Below, one piece after another: positions 1 through 10,486 of a stretch of 64,000 nucleotides of DNA. The stretch is from Girardinichthys multiradiatus (lineage: Eukaryota > Chordata > Actinopteri > Cyprinodontiformes > Goodeidae). The position numbers and the translations under genes are program-made. The stretch's first letter is position 1, and the number at the start of each line of letters is the position of its first letter. The notes under the pieces were generated by a model that saw nothing but the letters and a program-made list of their open reading frames with translations, was not told where the DNA came from and searched no databases. Location of the stretch: NCBI RefSeq assembly GCF_021462225.1, contig NC_061806.1, positions 1,922,001 through 1,986,000 of the forward strand, given 5' to 3'.

Positions 1-800
1 AAAATGGTGAATTTCCCCATGAGGTTATTATAACAGTTCAGTTTCACAGCGCACCTGTGCACAGGTGTTTGCACGGTAAAGACACACTTGCGAGACACGG
101 CAGCCTCCGAAAGTACCAGCAAGTTTCAAAACATTGGCATGCACATACAATTCAGAACACATTAGACTCTAAATGGTGACTCTAATCGCATTAAATTTCC
201 TCTACCCTGCCCAAGCTATTTCTAGATAAAGAAATGGAAAATAAATAAATAAAATTATGTGTTTTACTTTGTTGAAGTCTTCCTTCTGAGCAGAGTTGAA
301 GAGAGGAAAAAAAAAAGTTGGAAGTTAATGTGCGTCCACAGTTAACTTTGGGAAGAGCGGTCAATTTTCGTCCTTTGTCCTCCTTGGCAAAAAGGAAAAA
401 TATGATCTGACCGTCAGCAGTCGACTAGAACCGAGCACGGAGGGAAAGTTGCGTCTCTTTGAAACTCCGTGGTTTTGGTTATGTGTTAAACTCACGTCTT
501 CGATCGACAAAGTGAAATTTCTGGCCTTCTCATTCCAGAAACCTCATTCATGAATTTTTTGTTGGCCAACGAAGTAGAATAAATGAAATCCACTTGGGAC
601 TCTTCTCCAGAAATTGATGCGCTTCAGTTGCTGGTCCGGTCTCCAGCTGAATAGCAACTGGTGGGTCCTCTCATCCTCTGTTATATAGTTGACGGTGGCC
701 TCAGGGCTGCGACGCCCCTGTCTTATCGGGGCCACTGGGTTTTGTAGGACAGACTATCCTGCAGGACAAAATGGCCAACAACGTGCAAATGGTCAAATAT
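1..800 (-). repeat. LTR-like repeat, copy A (minus strand, cut by window edge)
   Basis: Read on the minus strand, this segment aligns by eye with the plus-strand copy near 7,280-7,980. The shared blocks run in the same order: a TATA-like box (near 680 here), a block around GGTTTCTGGAAT, a block containing GTCAGATCATATTTTTCC, and a terminal block ending in the complement of GGTGAATTT. Order and orientation fit a long terminal repeat of a retroelement. The outer end lies beyond the window and no target duplication can be checked. The family is not identified. Confidence 0.5.
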
Positions 801-1224
801 TTAGCAAACAAGTGGTCCAACAACAGCCAGACTGCAGCTCCCCTGAACACTCTGACCTCTGCCAAGTCTGTCTGGCTTTCTCCTCTTCCAGCGGATCCAA
901 CTCACAACCAAGTGGTGATCAGTGGACAGCTCAGCCTCTCTCTTCACCGAGTGTCCAAAAATTCCAAAACAATTGCACAATGTTACTATGAATAATACAG
1001 TTTGTTTTGTTTGGTGACAAGGTCAACACATGGAATAGGCTGCCTTAAAATGATGATTTTTCACCTGCTAAAACGTTATTTTAGCATCCAATTTGCAAAT
1101 GAAGGATTTGATTTGACTTATAATGACTTTATTTCATTCCTATTAATTATATTATTGACGTCCAAGCACAATGTGTTATTTGCATGATGTGCAATTACAG
1201 TTACAAAGTGTGGCGGATGATCAG

Positions 1225-1895
1225 TTATCAGGAGTCCCCAAAAAAGAGCCAGCCTTCTTTATTAGCTTGTTGAGCTTTTTCGAGTCCCTGGCTCTGATGC
1301 TGCTTCCCCAGCAGATGATGGCAGAAGAGATCACACTCTCCACAACAGACTAGATAGAAGATATGCAGCATCTTGCTGCAAACACCAAAGGACCTAAGCT
1401 TCCTCAAAAAGTACATTCTGCTCTGTCCCTTCTTGTAGACGGTTTCACAGTTACATCTCCACTCCAGTCTGTTGTCCAGGTGAACACCGAGATATTTATT
1501 CACCTCCACCACCTCCACTTCTTCTCCCATGATGGAAATAGTGTCTGAGCTCTTGTTTCTCTTAACATCTACAATCATTTGTTGTTGATTTATTGATGTT
1601 TATGATGAGATGATTGTTTCTACACCATGCCACAAAGAGGTCCACCACCTTCCTGTACTCAGCTTCTTGTCCATCTCTGATCCACCCCCCAACTGCAGAA
1701 TAATCTGAGTATTTCTGCAGATGACAGGAGTCTGTCTTGTACTGGAAGTTTGAGGTGTACAGAGTGAAAAGGAAAGGTGAGAGTACAGTCCCCTGTGGTG
1801 CTCCTGTGCTGCTGACTACCTGGTTAGACTCACAACCCTTCAGTCTCACAAACTGTGGTCTGTTTATTAGGTAGTCTTTGATCCAGGAGATTGTT
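1225..1895 (-). pseudogene. Rex1/CR1-group-like LINE reverse transcriptase fragment
   Basis: Two overlapping minus-strand reading frames (about 1,562-1,895 and 1,228-1,578) encode the middle and end of a non-LTR reverse transcriptase. Visible landmarks are SWIKDYLINRPQF, the finger/palm block TGAPQGTVLSPFLF, a degenerate YSDYSAVGG where an active enzyme has a YxDD-type box, and the following EYLGVHLDN-like block (here NKYLGVHLDN). It is clearly the same family as the fuller plus-strand copy at 39.8-41.1 kb and ends at the equivalent 3' position. The 5' part is missing and the frame is broken near 1,570, so it is a dead fragment. Clade assignment (Rex1-like) is inferred from the sister copy's 3' end. 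Confidence 0.75.
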
Positions 1896-1990
1896 GCCAG
1901 ATTTATGTATACAAACAAGTGTACCGCAGTCATATTCCTTGTTTGTGTGCACAAACTTGGCAATAAAGCTGATTCTGAAAGCTACTCCTA
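1896..1990 (+). repeat. LINE/SINE-like 3' tail
   Basis: The segment ends in GGCAATAAAGCTGATTCTGA, a layout (AATAAA followed by a short GATTCTG-type repeat) typical of the 3' end of fish LINEs and their SINEs. No coding part is attached. It abuts the 5' limit of the minus-strand LINE fragment, so it may be an independent insertion. Confidence 0.35.
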
Positions 1991-3325
1991 AAAGGACTGT
2001 TTTTTGCCAAGATTTTTCCAAAGGTTCACCTCTGTGTGCTGGAGCTTTAGCACTTTATACCTATATTATGTAATATATAATGTATATAATAGGCTTTTAT
2101 TAACATCTTTTTGTGGTTTACAACATAAGGATGACTGTTAAATGTAAAATATTGGGTGGAGGTTCACCTTCCACCTATTGTTCAGATTAATCAGTAAATT
2201 GTTATTAAAAATTATCATTAGTGGGTGTTCTAGTAAGGATTAGGAAAACTGTATGGCTACCTTCTGTAATTCATACCAAATTCTGTAAAACTTTTTACTG
2301 CATTCCACAAAAAAGCTTTACAAATTATATTTTAATGCTGCTTTGGAGAAAAATAGAGTTTTTTATTTGGTGATTATGTCACATTTCTCATAGGAAGTGG
2401 TAAATTAGTTGTGAAAAATGCATTTATTGTGCTCTGCAGGAGGCAAATCCCTAAAATCTCACATTTCTAAAATTTGCTGTTAACAGTGCTGGGTCTATAG
2501 AAAGTGTCAGTATATCATACCCAACTGGAAATTAGTTGGCTTCAGGTGTTACCAATTGTGTTGTTTGCTTTAGAAATCTCGGCTTTCCTTCTGCATTACT
2601 CTAAATTCCACTCATGGTAGCAAGTGGCTGGAAGTAATATGAGAGCCTATTTTACTAACTCTGCATTTCACGTAGATGATTGCATTTTCAATTCCTGTCA
2701 GCTCACTTCCAATAAATATTCTTAGTGCCACCTGAAAAACACAGACTCACACAAACAATGAGGGTGGTGGTGGGGCGGCACTCAGCCTCACATCCTGTTG
2801 TGTCACTGCACGCCTCTAAATTATTCAGTGTCACTCAAATATTGATATGGAAATCACAGCTGACTGAACTGACTGAGAGAATGGCAAGGAACCACTGTCC
2901 TTTCCTTTCAAAGCCTTTTGGCTTTCTTTGACTGATACCTTTAGCCAGGAGCTGCTCATTCTTATTTCACATCCATCTTATACAGAATTTAGTCAGTCCT
3001 TTTCAATGATTTGCTCACTTGTTTATGAAGTATGGTTATTGTGTGTGCAGCAGAACCAGCAGAGGCACACTCTGCAGCCATGTGTCTAAAACTATATTGA
3101 TCTGGCACCACCAGGCTCTGATTACAGAATCAGCTTATTCTTTTCACACCTCCTGTCTAAATAAATACTGACACAACACAATCACTGCACAGCCAGAAGC
3201 TCCTCCAGTGGCAAAAATCAATGCTGCAATGTGTGAGTTTACTCTAGTTCACACTGTCAGATGTATCTAGTCACAATGCAGACTAATTAGTAATACAAAG
3301 GCAGTAAAACAAATCGAGAGTTGTA
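1991..3325. other. AT-rich stretch, nothing recognised
   Basis: No reading frame with recognisable content, RNA gene or repeat border is visible. A minor direct match to other repeats in the window was not seen. Confidence 0.5.
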
Positions 3326-3329
3326 ATAT

Positions 3330-3360
3330 GTGTATATATATATATATATATATATGTGGA

Positions 3361-3394
<34 letters not shown>

Positions 3395-3408
3395 AGTATA
3401 TATATATG
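3330..3408. repeat. (TA)n microsatellite
   Basis: Two TA tracts are separated by GTGGAG and followed by a short third tract. This makes spurious tyrosine/isoleucine reading frames on both strands, which are not genes. An open 45-codon stretch follows immediately at 3,408-3,541 (see findings). Confidence 0.9.
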
Positions 3409-3544
3409 ACAGCCCCTGGCAACACCAGGAGCAAGTCTACCCGGGATCGTTTTGAGTTATTTACAGATCCTGAAAGAGTGGGGTCTAAGCTTTCCAATGG
3501 TGTCAAACTTGTGGAAATCGAAAAAGAATTGAAGAAGATATGAC

Positions 3545-4242
3545 TATCTGAATGTCTGCACTCACCAGACTACTTTTCTGAGAAATCAGCACTGAAAGAT
3601 TCATTGTTTTCTCTGCCTGAAAACAGGGCAGTGACAAAAGCTAATTTCAATAACTTTAAATAGCCCACCTCCCCCAACTGTTTGTGAACAGAAGCTCCAA
3701 CTGACTGCAACAGACTTCTGTCACTGAAGTCATAGTAGTATTTTTCTATGTAAAGATAATTTACAGCACTGCATTACAATTTATTATTTATATTATTTAT
3801 GTCTGGAACTTGCATCATAACTGCAATCTAATGTCTGCATCCTGGTGATTGGTTTGGTTCCCTCTTGTTTTTAGATAAGCCTCACTTAAAGTTCCAGTCT
3901 ATTAAATGTTCTGCCTCAAGCTGAGTTTGAAATCCTATCTCACAGCAATTAGCAAAATATCAGGGTTATATGGATGTGTTCTTCTTAATATGTAAAATGA
4001 AATGTCCAAAGATTATTGTAGCATGCAGAAATATTGTTTATCAGTCTTCATTTTATATGTGCAGGTATGAATAGAGCTATGAGCTTACACCTTTTGAATA
4101 CGTGTTAATCTAGAAGAGGCTGGTGCTACAGCTATTTAATCTGTACCCATAAAATTTAATGTCTGCAAACCTCTTCACAAATGTGATTTTTATTTACAAC
4201 TCTATACACATTACAAATTGGCAAAACGCCAAAGTCACAGTG
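3545..4242. other. Intergenic, nothing recognised
   Basis: AT-rich sequence lying 3' of the minus-strand gene remnant. No motif or repeat was recognised. Confidence 0.4.
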
Positions 4243-4507
4243 TCACACCATAATCCTCTTCTGTGTGCTATTCTGTGTTGTGCTTTGTGGTGCTGGGCAT
4301 GTAACGTCCTTCGCTTCATTGGAACAGAAAGGCCTGATCTTTGAATAAAGAGAAGTCTGCCTGTCCGTGGCCAGTTCAGGTGCAGGCAGGGCAGGAACAC
4401 AGACGACCGGGGGTAAAACTCCCGGGTCACACAGCAGCTGAAAGCTAACAGGCTCTGCTTCGCTCTGAGTCCTAGCTAGGACCACACCAGGTCTTTTTGC
4501 ATCAAAG
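4243..4507 (-). pseudogene. C-terminal exon of DUF7869-like gene remnant
   Basis: The minus strand has an acceptor-like pyrimidine tract ending CAG at 4,508-4,510, then an open frame to a stop at 4,243. It contains YSKIRPFC and KDVTCPAP, a C-terminal block I associate with the same uncharacterised fish protein family as the upstream exons. Joining it to the preceding exon (4,600-4,722) in the recognisable frame does not work without one base of shift, so either the splice site has decayed or an indel is present. Its position and orientation agree with the other exons. Confidence 0.55.
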
Positions 4508-4599
4508 CTGTTGATAAAAGCACACAAAAGACAATTAAAATATTGCATGTCTCTTTGTTATTCACAAATACAGATTGTAGAAGTCTGCATAATAGATAC

Positions 4600-4722
4600 C
4601 TGAAGTGTAGATAACTCTTGATCTGTGGGAGCTTTCGGAAGTAGGGACTCAGGTGTGCCATCTTCCAGTCCAACCAGCTGTGGGATGTTGAGGCGACTTT
4701 CTGGCGAGCTGTTTTCCACTAC
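4600..4722 (-). pseudogene. Exon of DUF7869-like gene remnant (41 codons)
   Basis: This is an open 123-nt segment between CTGTTTACAG (acceptor) and CAG/GTATCT (donor) on the minus strand. It joins in phase 0 to the exon ending at 4,820, continuing the frame with VVENSSPESRLNIPQL. Clean splice signals on both sides and an uninterrupted frame suggest it was part of a functional spliced gene not long ago. Confidence 0.6.
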
Positions 4723-4819
4723 CTGTAAACAGAAGGACTATAATAGAAATAAGAATATTAGTTTTTATGCATATGACTGACTTTCTTCTTCGATTTTCTA
4801 TCAGATGGAATAGACTTAC

Positions 4820-5233
4820 TTTGGCGATGTCTGCCAATGTGCTGACCCTGGTCCTCTTGTATGCTTGTTTGATAATCCCAACATCCGGGGCAAATATGGT
4901 GTGGCCAGCAATCAGGAAGTGGATGTTTAGTGTGGAGTGAAGCTTGTGTGCGACCCACCAGGTGCCATACCACAACATAAAATTGTTTTTGTCTTGCCCA
5001 GTGAAGTTGTCACAATGAAGATCCACATCAGTTTCTCCAACCCCGAAATGAGTGAAGAAGTGGTGCACGTAGCTAATGACTTCATTGCTCCCCTTCCCTG
5101 ATGACATGCCTTCATCATTCAGGAAATTCACCTGTTTCTGCAGGCCTTCACAAGAGACACCAAAAAGTCCACATTTCCGTGGTGTCAGGAAGTACATTGG
5201 CCCAGGCTGCAGTGGGTTCGAGAGGAAGTGCAT
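4820..5233 (-). pseudogene. Central exon of DUF7869-like gene remnant
   Basis: This minus-strand 414-nt (138-codon) exon is bounded by a TTCATCAG acceptor and an AAA/GTAAGT donor. It encodes the most conserved part of the protein: PGPMYFLTPRKCGLFGVSCE, then YVHHFF, HCDNFTGQDKNN and AGHTIFAPD. The aspartate/asparagine-rich signature resembles the catalytic core of a DDE-type nuclease, but I cannot prove that. From memory the pattern matches a very abundant family of uncharacterised fish proteins (DUF7869-like), which suggests a transposon origin rather than a host gene. This exon itself is intact; lesions lie in the exons upstream. Confidence 0.65.
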
Positions 5234-5350
5234 CTGATGAAGACAGAGGACAGAAAAAACAAGGATTAGATTAAACAAAAGCTGTGTATAGTTAAAGCAG
5301 TCTTATGTTTATACTTTATAAGAAAAAAAAGTGCAATGTGGAATAAATAC

Positions 5351-5685
5351 CTGCTGTGCAATGTCAAAGCTGTAGGGCATCCTGATCTTCTTACTTGAAG
5401 GTGGGGAGGGGCTGATGGACAATTGATAGTTGTAGCAGGTCTTTTTGCAGGCAGCAGTCATCTTGTTGTAGACGACCCCCTCGTTTTGAACAAGCTGACG
5501 ATGATCCTGTTGCTACTTGATTGCTGCAGTCTTCCTCTCCTCTGGAAGGTTTGCACTTCTCATAAGCTGGTCATTATTCTGTTGGCACTGCCAGCAGAGG
5601 TTGGTGCGGGGCCTACAGCTTCTTATGTGTGGGAATAGCTGGGTTCAAAGTGCCTTGAAGCTTGATTTGCAAATTGCATGCTCAT
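5351..5685 (-). pseudogene. Cys-rich exon of DUF7869-like gene remnant, premature stop
   Basis: The minus-strand exon lies between a TTTCAG acceptor (5,686-5,688) and a CAG/GTATTT donor (5,350). It encodes CRPRTNLCWQCQQNNDQ, then NLPEERKTAAIK followed directly by an in-frame TAG, then further recognisable sequence ending PYSFDIAQQ. The two CxxC-type cysteine pairs could bind zinc. The stop in the middle means this copy cannot make the full protein unless the codon is a sequence error. Confidence 0.6.
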
Positions 5686-5789
5686 CTGAAAGAAAAATAT
5701 CACAGGGTTATTAATTTTTGATGAAGTTTTACATCACTGGTTTTTAGAAGAATTTCACTGTTCTATAGAAATATTTTTTTTATACATAC

Positions 5790-6069
5790 CAAGCTCCTTA
5801 GCAGACTTCATATAGAGACGCCACAATGAGGCCTTTGAGACATGTGTTGGCAGTAGTTTCACATGCCAATCCCTGTTGCCAGGATGTCGACCAGGCAGCA
5901 TGATGGCATGATCCTCTGCGTAGTTCATTATGAACTCCAAACTCTGCGGAGTTGCTCACTGCTGATAAACTGGGGATCCTGTGGACGCTGTCTCTTCTTC
6001 CTCAAGTGGGGTCTTGCACTGTTCTCATCAAAGTGTCTGATGATGTCAGTCAACGTGGCTTTACAAATT
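5790..6069 (-). pseudogene. Upstream exon of DUF7869-like gene remnant, frameshifted
   Basis: The minus-strand segment runs from a CTGCTCAG acceptor (6,070-6,077) to a donor read as CTTG/GTATGT at 5,790. The first part reads TDIIRHFDENSARPHLRKK in one frame. The second part reads NYAEDHAIMLPGR and HVKLLPTHVSKASLWRLY in another. The shift lies near 5,945. It belongs immediately 5' of the Cys-rich exon and supports a multi-exon gene that is now broken. Confidence 0.6.
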
Positions 6070-6244
6070 CTGAGCAGGGGAAACAAAGGAAATATTTACC
6101 TTATGGTTTACATCGACGAGAGTTGACAAAATTGGTACGACAATATACTACATATTTTCTGCATATAGGTGTGTTTATAGAAATAAACATCCAACACAAA
6201 ACATAAAAATTCGTATTTGTTTCAACTTCAAACTTAAAAATACA

Positions 6245-6785
6245 ATTTTTGTTGTTCCAGTCGACTAGTGACGGTCCGTCATATTTTTCACCTTTCTGCC
6301 AAGGAGGCAGAAAAGGACGAAGACAGACTGATCTCCTGAGTTACCCATGGACGCATGGAAACTCTCCCCCCCCCCTCCTTCTCTCTCCTTCTGCTCAGAG
6401 GAGACAACATCAAGTAAAATCCGTTCTTTTATTTTTATTTCTTTATCAGAAATAGCTTGGGCAGGATAGAGTAGAATTTTAGGGCGATTTAGAATCGCCA
6501 CTTATAGTCTTATGTGTTCAAAGTGTATTTGCATGCCAAGTGTTATTGAATGTTGATTATCGCTGGACTCTGAAGCTGCTGAGCTTCTCAAGTTGTGTTT
6601 TTACTGTGTGACACCTGACGCAGGTGCGCTGTAAAACTGAACTGCTATAATAACCTCATAGTGAAATTCACCATTTTCTTTGTCTTCAACTTTACTGGTT
6701 TTACTGGTTTGCCACCGAAAAGTTTATGATCCTTTGTCCACTGAGTTTACAACTTTGGGGGAGGGTTTATGACCCTGTGTGAGTG
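6245..6785 (+). repeat. LTR-like repeat, copy B (3' part only)
   Basis: This aligns with the copy at 7,540-8,050 from the block starting GTCGACT through the AAATTCACCATTT block and on to GCCACCGAAAAGTTTATGAT. The 5' half, including the TATA region, is absent. It is plus-oriented, opposite to copy A, and contains a poly-C run (6,367-6,375). It probably derives from a truncated insertion. Confidence 0.5.
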
Positions 6786-7002
6786 TTACACTGACCTACA
6801 TTCTGGCGGGCCGTTCCCAAAGCTTCATTCAACACCATATTCCTCTTGTATTTTTGCCATAACTGCCATTACTGCTCGTTTGATTTCGTACACATGCAAT
6901 GCTGTTTTATTTTGTTTAGTTAGATATTTTACCCTTTTGTGTAGAACTTTGCATGTTTGATTAGGTGAAGATTATTGAATCGGAAGAGCGAGTTGTATCA
7001 TG
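6786..7002. other. Unassigned spacer between LTR-like copies
   Basis: No recognisable coding or repeat feature was seen. Confidence 0.3.
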
Positions 7003-7004
7003 GC

Positions 7005-8310
7005 TGTTGATTTAATAAATATTCACGTAGATAAAGAGAAGGCGTTTGTGTTTATTTTGTGCAAGTGATTTGTCAGTCAAAATAAGGTTAAAGTTCCTCA
7101 CGTTTCGGCAGTGTTGGACCACTTGTTTGCTGAGTATTGGACTATCTGCACGTTGTTGGACGTCACTGTGCCCCTCCAATGGCATCGGCAATTTTGTACC
7201 CAGGACAGCCCGCTCCTACATATCCCATCGAGCATTGCGACTGATATGACTGGGCGTCCCAAGTCTGACGTCACAAGACGCTATATAGGAAGTTGCCCAT
7301 TTTGAAAACTCGCCTTCTACTAGGACCGGACTAGTGATCGAAGTGCGCCACTTCAAGAGGGCAAATCTTTGCAGAGTTCATTCATTCTCTCTCGTTGGAC
7401 AACGAACAATTCCTAACTGAGGTTTCTGGAATAAGAAGGCCAGAAATTTCACTTTGCCGATCGAAGACGTGAGTTGAACACGTAACTGAGAACACGGAGT
7501 TTCGGAGAGACGAACCGCTATCGTGTTTCATTTCCAAGTCGACTTTGATGGTCAGATCATATTTTTCCTTTTGTCAAGAAGACCAAAGGACGAAGACTGA
7601 CCGCTTTCCCTGAAGTTAATTGTGGACGCACAATTAACTTACCCCCACTTTTCCTTGCTCGAATTCCCTCGCTCAGGAAGAAGACGACACCAAGTAAAAC
7701 TCATCTTTTATTTAATCTTTTATTTCTTTATTAGAAGGCCTGGGCAGGGTCAGAAGTTGTAGAAGCGATCAGAATTGCTGGTTAGGATCTCATGTGTTCT
7801 GAATGATATGTGCATGTAACCTTGCTTATTGAAACTTTGATGTGTTATTTTGATATCGGGATCCGCCGCGGTCCTGGAGCTGTTTGTGTTTTTACTATCT
7901 GAGAGTCAACGCGGGTGCGTTGTAAGACTGGACTGTTAAACGACCTCATGGTAAAATTCTCCATTTCCCCTTTGTCTTCAATCTCACTGTGATAGATTGC
8001 CGCCAAAAGTTAGAATGCTTTGTGCTCAGGAGTTAGGGGGAAGTTTTATGATCAGAAGATCATAAAGGACAGTCGAAACAATCGAAACGGTCGATTAAAC
8101 AGTGACATCTCCGGCAATAGTTATTAATTATTACGGAGTATTTAACGGTTGTAATTGTCAGAGGCGCTGAGCCACAATTACAACACCAGAAACATCTCTG
8201 GTCTCGATTCATAAATGAGGATTTTGGTTAGGAAGTTGATTTTGTCAGGTTATGATCTGTAATTATAATTATTGATCAAGATTAATCAATCAATAATCAT
8301 AAACCCAACA
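7005..8310 (+). repeat. LTR-like repeat, copy C (fullest copy)
   Basis: The putative limits are TGTTGA at 7,005 and CCCAACA at 8,310, which form the short inverted TGTTG/CAACA ends usual for LTRs. The 5' limit is a guess. It contains a CRE-TATA promoter block at 7,266-7,288, followed by the sequence shared with copies A and B. The orientation implied by the promoter is plus. No coding region follows, so this is a solo or rearranged LTR. The family is unknown; ERV-like by architecture. Confidence 0.45.
7266..7288 (+). promoter_or_regulatory. CRE plus TATA box in LTR-like copy C
   Basis: A perfect palindromic TGACGTCA (7,266-7,273) sits 8 bp upstream of TATATAG (7,282-7,288). This spacing is typical of an RNA polymerase II promoter and of retroviral U3 regions. 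Initiation would be expected about 25-30 bp downstream. Copy A keeps the TATA-like box. Confidence 0.6.
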
Positions 8311-8550
8311 GCAGAAACGGTTGATTAAACAGTGACAACTAATAATAGTTATCAACTATTACTGAGAATTTAATAATTGTAACTATCAAGGGCTTTGAGC
8401 CACAATTACAACACGAGAGGACATCTCTGGTTCCGATTCATAAATGAGGATTTTTGGTTAAGAAATAAATTTTCTCAAATTATGATTTTTAATTATAATT
8501 CTTGATAAATATTACTTAATCAATAATCATAATCCCAATATTCACATGTC
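8081..8550 (+). repeat. Two-unit tandem repeat, period about 230 bp
   Basis: Unit 1 begins near AAACGGTCGATTAAACAGTG (8,085) and ends AATCATAAACCCAACA (8,310). Unit 2 begins AAACGGTTGATTAAACAGTG (8,315) and ends AATCATAATCCCAATA (about 8,547). Internal blocks such as GAGCCACAATTACAACAC and CGATTCATAAATGAGGAT recur in order. This looks like a duplicated 3' portion of LTR-like copy C. Confidence 0.75.
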
Positions 8551-9000
8551 CTGCCACACCCTTTCTGCTGCTAAAGAATCCATCCGTATTTTGTACATGA
8601 GCTCTGGAGAAAGTTTGCGGCTACAGGACTATGTCCCAAGTGAAGAGTTCTCCTTTCTTCTTCCGTAGCATTTACAGTCAAAGTTACGTATCTTCTCCAT
8701 TTCACTGTCTCTTTTTTCCTCAAATGTTGTGATAGCAATAGCTTCTGATATCTTACGTTCTAGCTCCTCAGCCGCCAGTCTAAAGCTTTCTTCGTCATCC
8801 TCGTCTTGGGTTGAAGACAGCTGCAAACTAGGAATGTTCTCCAAAGTAATGCAGTCGCTAACATCTTCCGCTTCATCTCCTTCTGATTCAGAATCTAAAG
8901 AGAATCCGGCAACGGCGGTAATGCTGAACATGTACTCACACAGCAAAGCGCTGTAACAGCTGTGATTCAGTTCGTTTGCAACAGGTTGAGCTTGGTCCAT
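8551..9000 (-). pseudogene. Probable first exon of DUF7869-like gene remnant
   Basis: A minus-strand ATG at 9,000 opens a 123-codon frame with SCYSALLCEYMFSI, an acidic stretch (ESEGDEAEDVSD) and CKCYGRRKE, ending at TAG (8,629). The same frame stays open beyond that stop to about 8,551 and includes SRKLSPELMYKIR, so the TAG is probably a nonsense mutation. At about 8,550 the sequence runs into the tandem LTR-like repeat, which may have been inserted into the exon. Assignment to the same gene as the 4.2-6.1 kb exons rests on strand, order and general resemblance to the N-terminal part of that family; it is not certain. Confidence 0.4.
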
Positions 9001-9367
9001 TGTGAAAAAATATATTATTTTTCATAGGAGCTGTTAAGTAGCCACGAGGTTTCTTGAAGCACGCTGGTTATTGGTCGACAAGCAGAACAAAAGCCAGCGC
9101 GGAGCCAAACAAAACCGCTACAGAAATGAGCTGAGGCTTTTCCCCTCCTGAAAATGTAAAAAAAATGTGGCTGAGTTTTAGCCTGAAAACAAGCCAAGTT
9201 TAAACATAAAATTTACAATTTTAAAACCTCTGAAACTGTCATTTAAAGAACTGAGTAGATACTACATAATTTCAACTTGCACATTTTGCAATAAAACGAA
9301 AATCACTATTTGCCCAACTACTTGTTCCTGGATTTCTCGTGGCGTGTCACATACATATATATATATA

Positions 9368-10481
9368 CAGGGGTTGGACAATGAAACTGAAACACCTGTC
9401 ATTTTAGTGTGGGAGGTTTCATGGCTAAATTGGACCAGCCTGGTAGCCAGTCTTCATTGATGGCACATAGCACCAGTAAGAGCAGAGTGTGAAGGTTCAA
9501 TTAGCAGGGTAAGAGCACAGTTTTGCATACCACCAAGAAGGACCAACCACATCCAACAGGATTAACTGTGGACACAAGAGGAAGCTGTCTGAAAGGGATG
9601 TTCGGGTGCTAACCCGGATTGTATCCAAAAAACATAAAACCACGGCTGCCCAAATCACGGCAGAATTAAATGTGCACCTCAACTCTCCTGTTTCCACCAG
9701 AACTGTCCGTCGGGAGCTCCACAGGGTCAATATACACGGCCGGGCTGCTATAGCCAAACCTTTGGTCACTCATGCCAATGCCAAACGTTGGTTTCAATGG
9801 TGCAAGGAGCACAAATCTTGGGCTGTGGACAATGTGAAACATGTATTGTTCTCTGATGAGTCCACCTTTACTGTTTTCCCCACATCCAGGAGAGTTACGG
9901 TGTGGAGAAGCCCCAAAGAAGCGTACCACCCAGACTGTTGCATGCCCAGAGTGAAGCAAGGGGGTGGATCAGTGATGGTTTGGGCATATCATGGCATTCC
10001 CTTGCCCCAATACTTGTGCTAGATGGGCGCGTCACTGCCAAGGACTACCGAACCATTCTTGAGGACCATGTGCATCCAATGGTTCAAACATTGTATGTTG
10101 AAGGCGGTGCCGTGTATCAGGATGACAATGCACCAATACACACAGCAAGACTGGTGAAAGATTGGTTTGATGAACATGAAAGTGAAGTTGAACATCTCCC
10201 ATGGCCTGCACTGTCACCAGATCTAAATATTATTGAGCCACTTTGGGGTGTTTTGGAGGAGCAAGTCAGGAAACGTTTTCCTCCACCAGTATCACGTAGT
10301 GACCTGGCCACTATCCTGCAAGAAGATTGGCTTAAAATCCCTCTGACCACTGTGCAGGACTTGTATATGTCATTCCCATGACGAATTGACGCTGTATTGG
10401 CCGCAAAAGGAGGCCCTACACCCTACTAATAAATTATTGTGGTCTAAAACCAGATGTTTCAGTTTCATTGTCCAACCCCTG
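9368..10481 (+). mobile_element. Tc1-like DNA transposon, full length
   Basis: Terminal inverted repeats begin CAGGGGTTGGACAATGAAAC at 9,368 and end with the complement at 10,481. Both ends are flanked by TA, the standard Tc1/mariner target duplication, within longer TA tracts. The length of 1,114 bp is compact for the superfamily. It contains one frameshifted transposase gene on the plus strand. Confidence 0.92.
9582..10381 (+). pseudogene. Tc1-like transposase, frameshifted
   Basis: The frame is readable from KLSERDVRVLTRIVSKKHK through a helix-turn-helix region (STRTVRRELHR) to the catalytic domain. The DDE residues are seen in LFSDESTF, YQDDNAPIH and SPDLNIIEPLW. Between the first two, near 9,980-9,995 after SVMVWA, the reading frame changes from the 9,606-10,022 frame to the 9,902-10,381 frame, a single small indel. 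The C-terminus ends with a TGA directly after MSFP. No ATG lies at the expected N-terminus in the visible frame before residue 1 of the 9,606 ORF, so the start has probably also decayed. It would have cut and pasted its own TIR-bounded element. Confidence 0.9.
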
Positions 10482-10486
10482 TATAC

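Noticed and set aside
3267..3543. Tyr/Ile-rich reading frames on both strands
   Set aside because: They are translations of TA microsatellites. The same applies at 10,370-10,662.
1..6785. A 6.8-kb transposon with long inverted ends (copies A and B) around the DUF7869-like exons
   Set aside because: Copy B is only partial, copy A carries a promoter-like box in the manner of an LTR, a third copy lies outside the pair, and the probable first exon lies beyond copy B.
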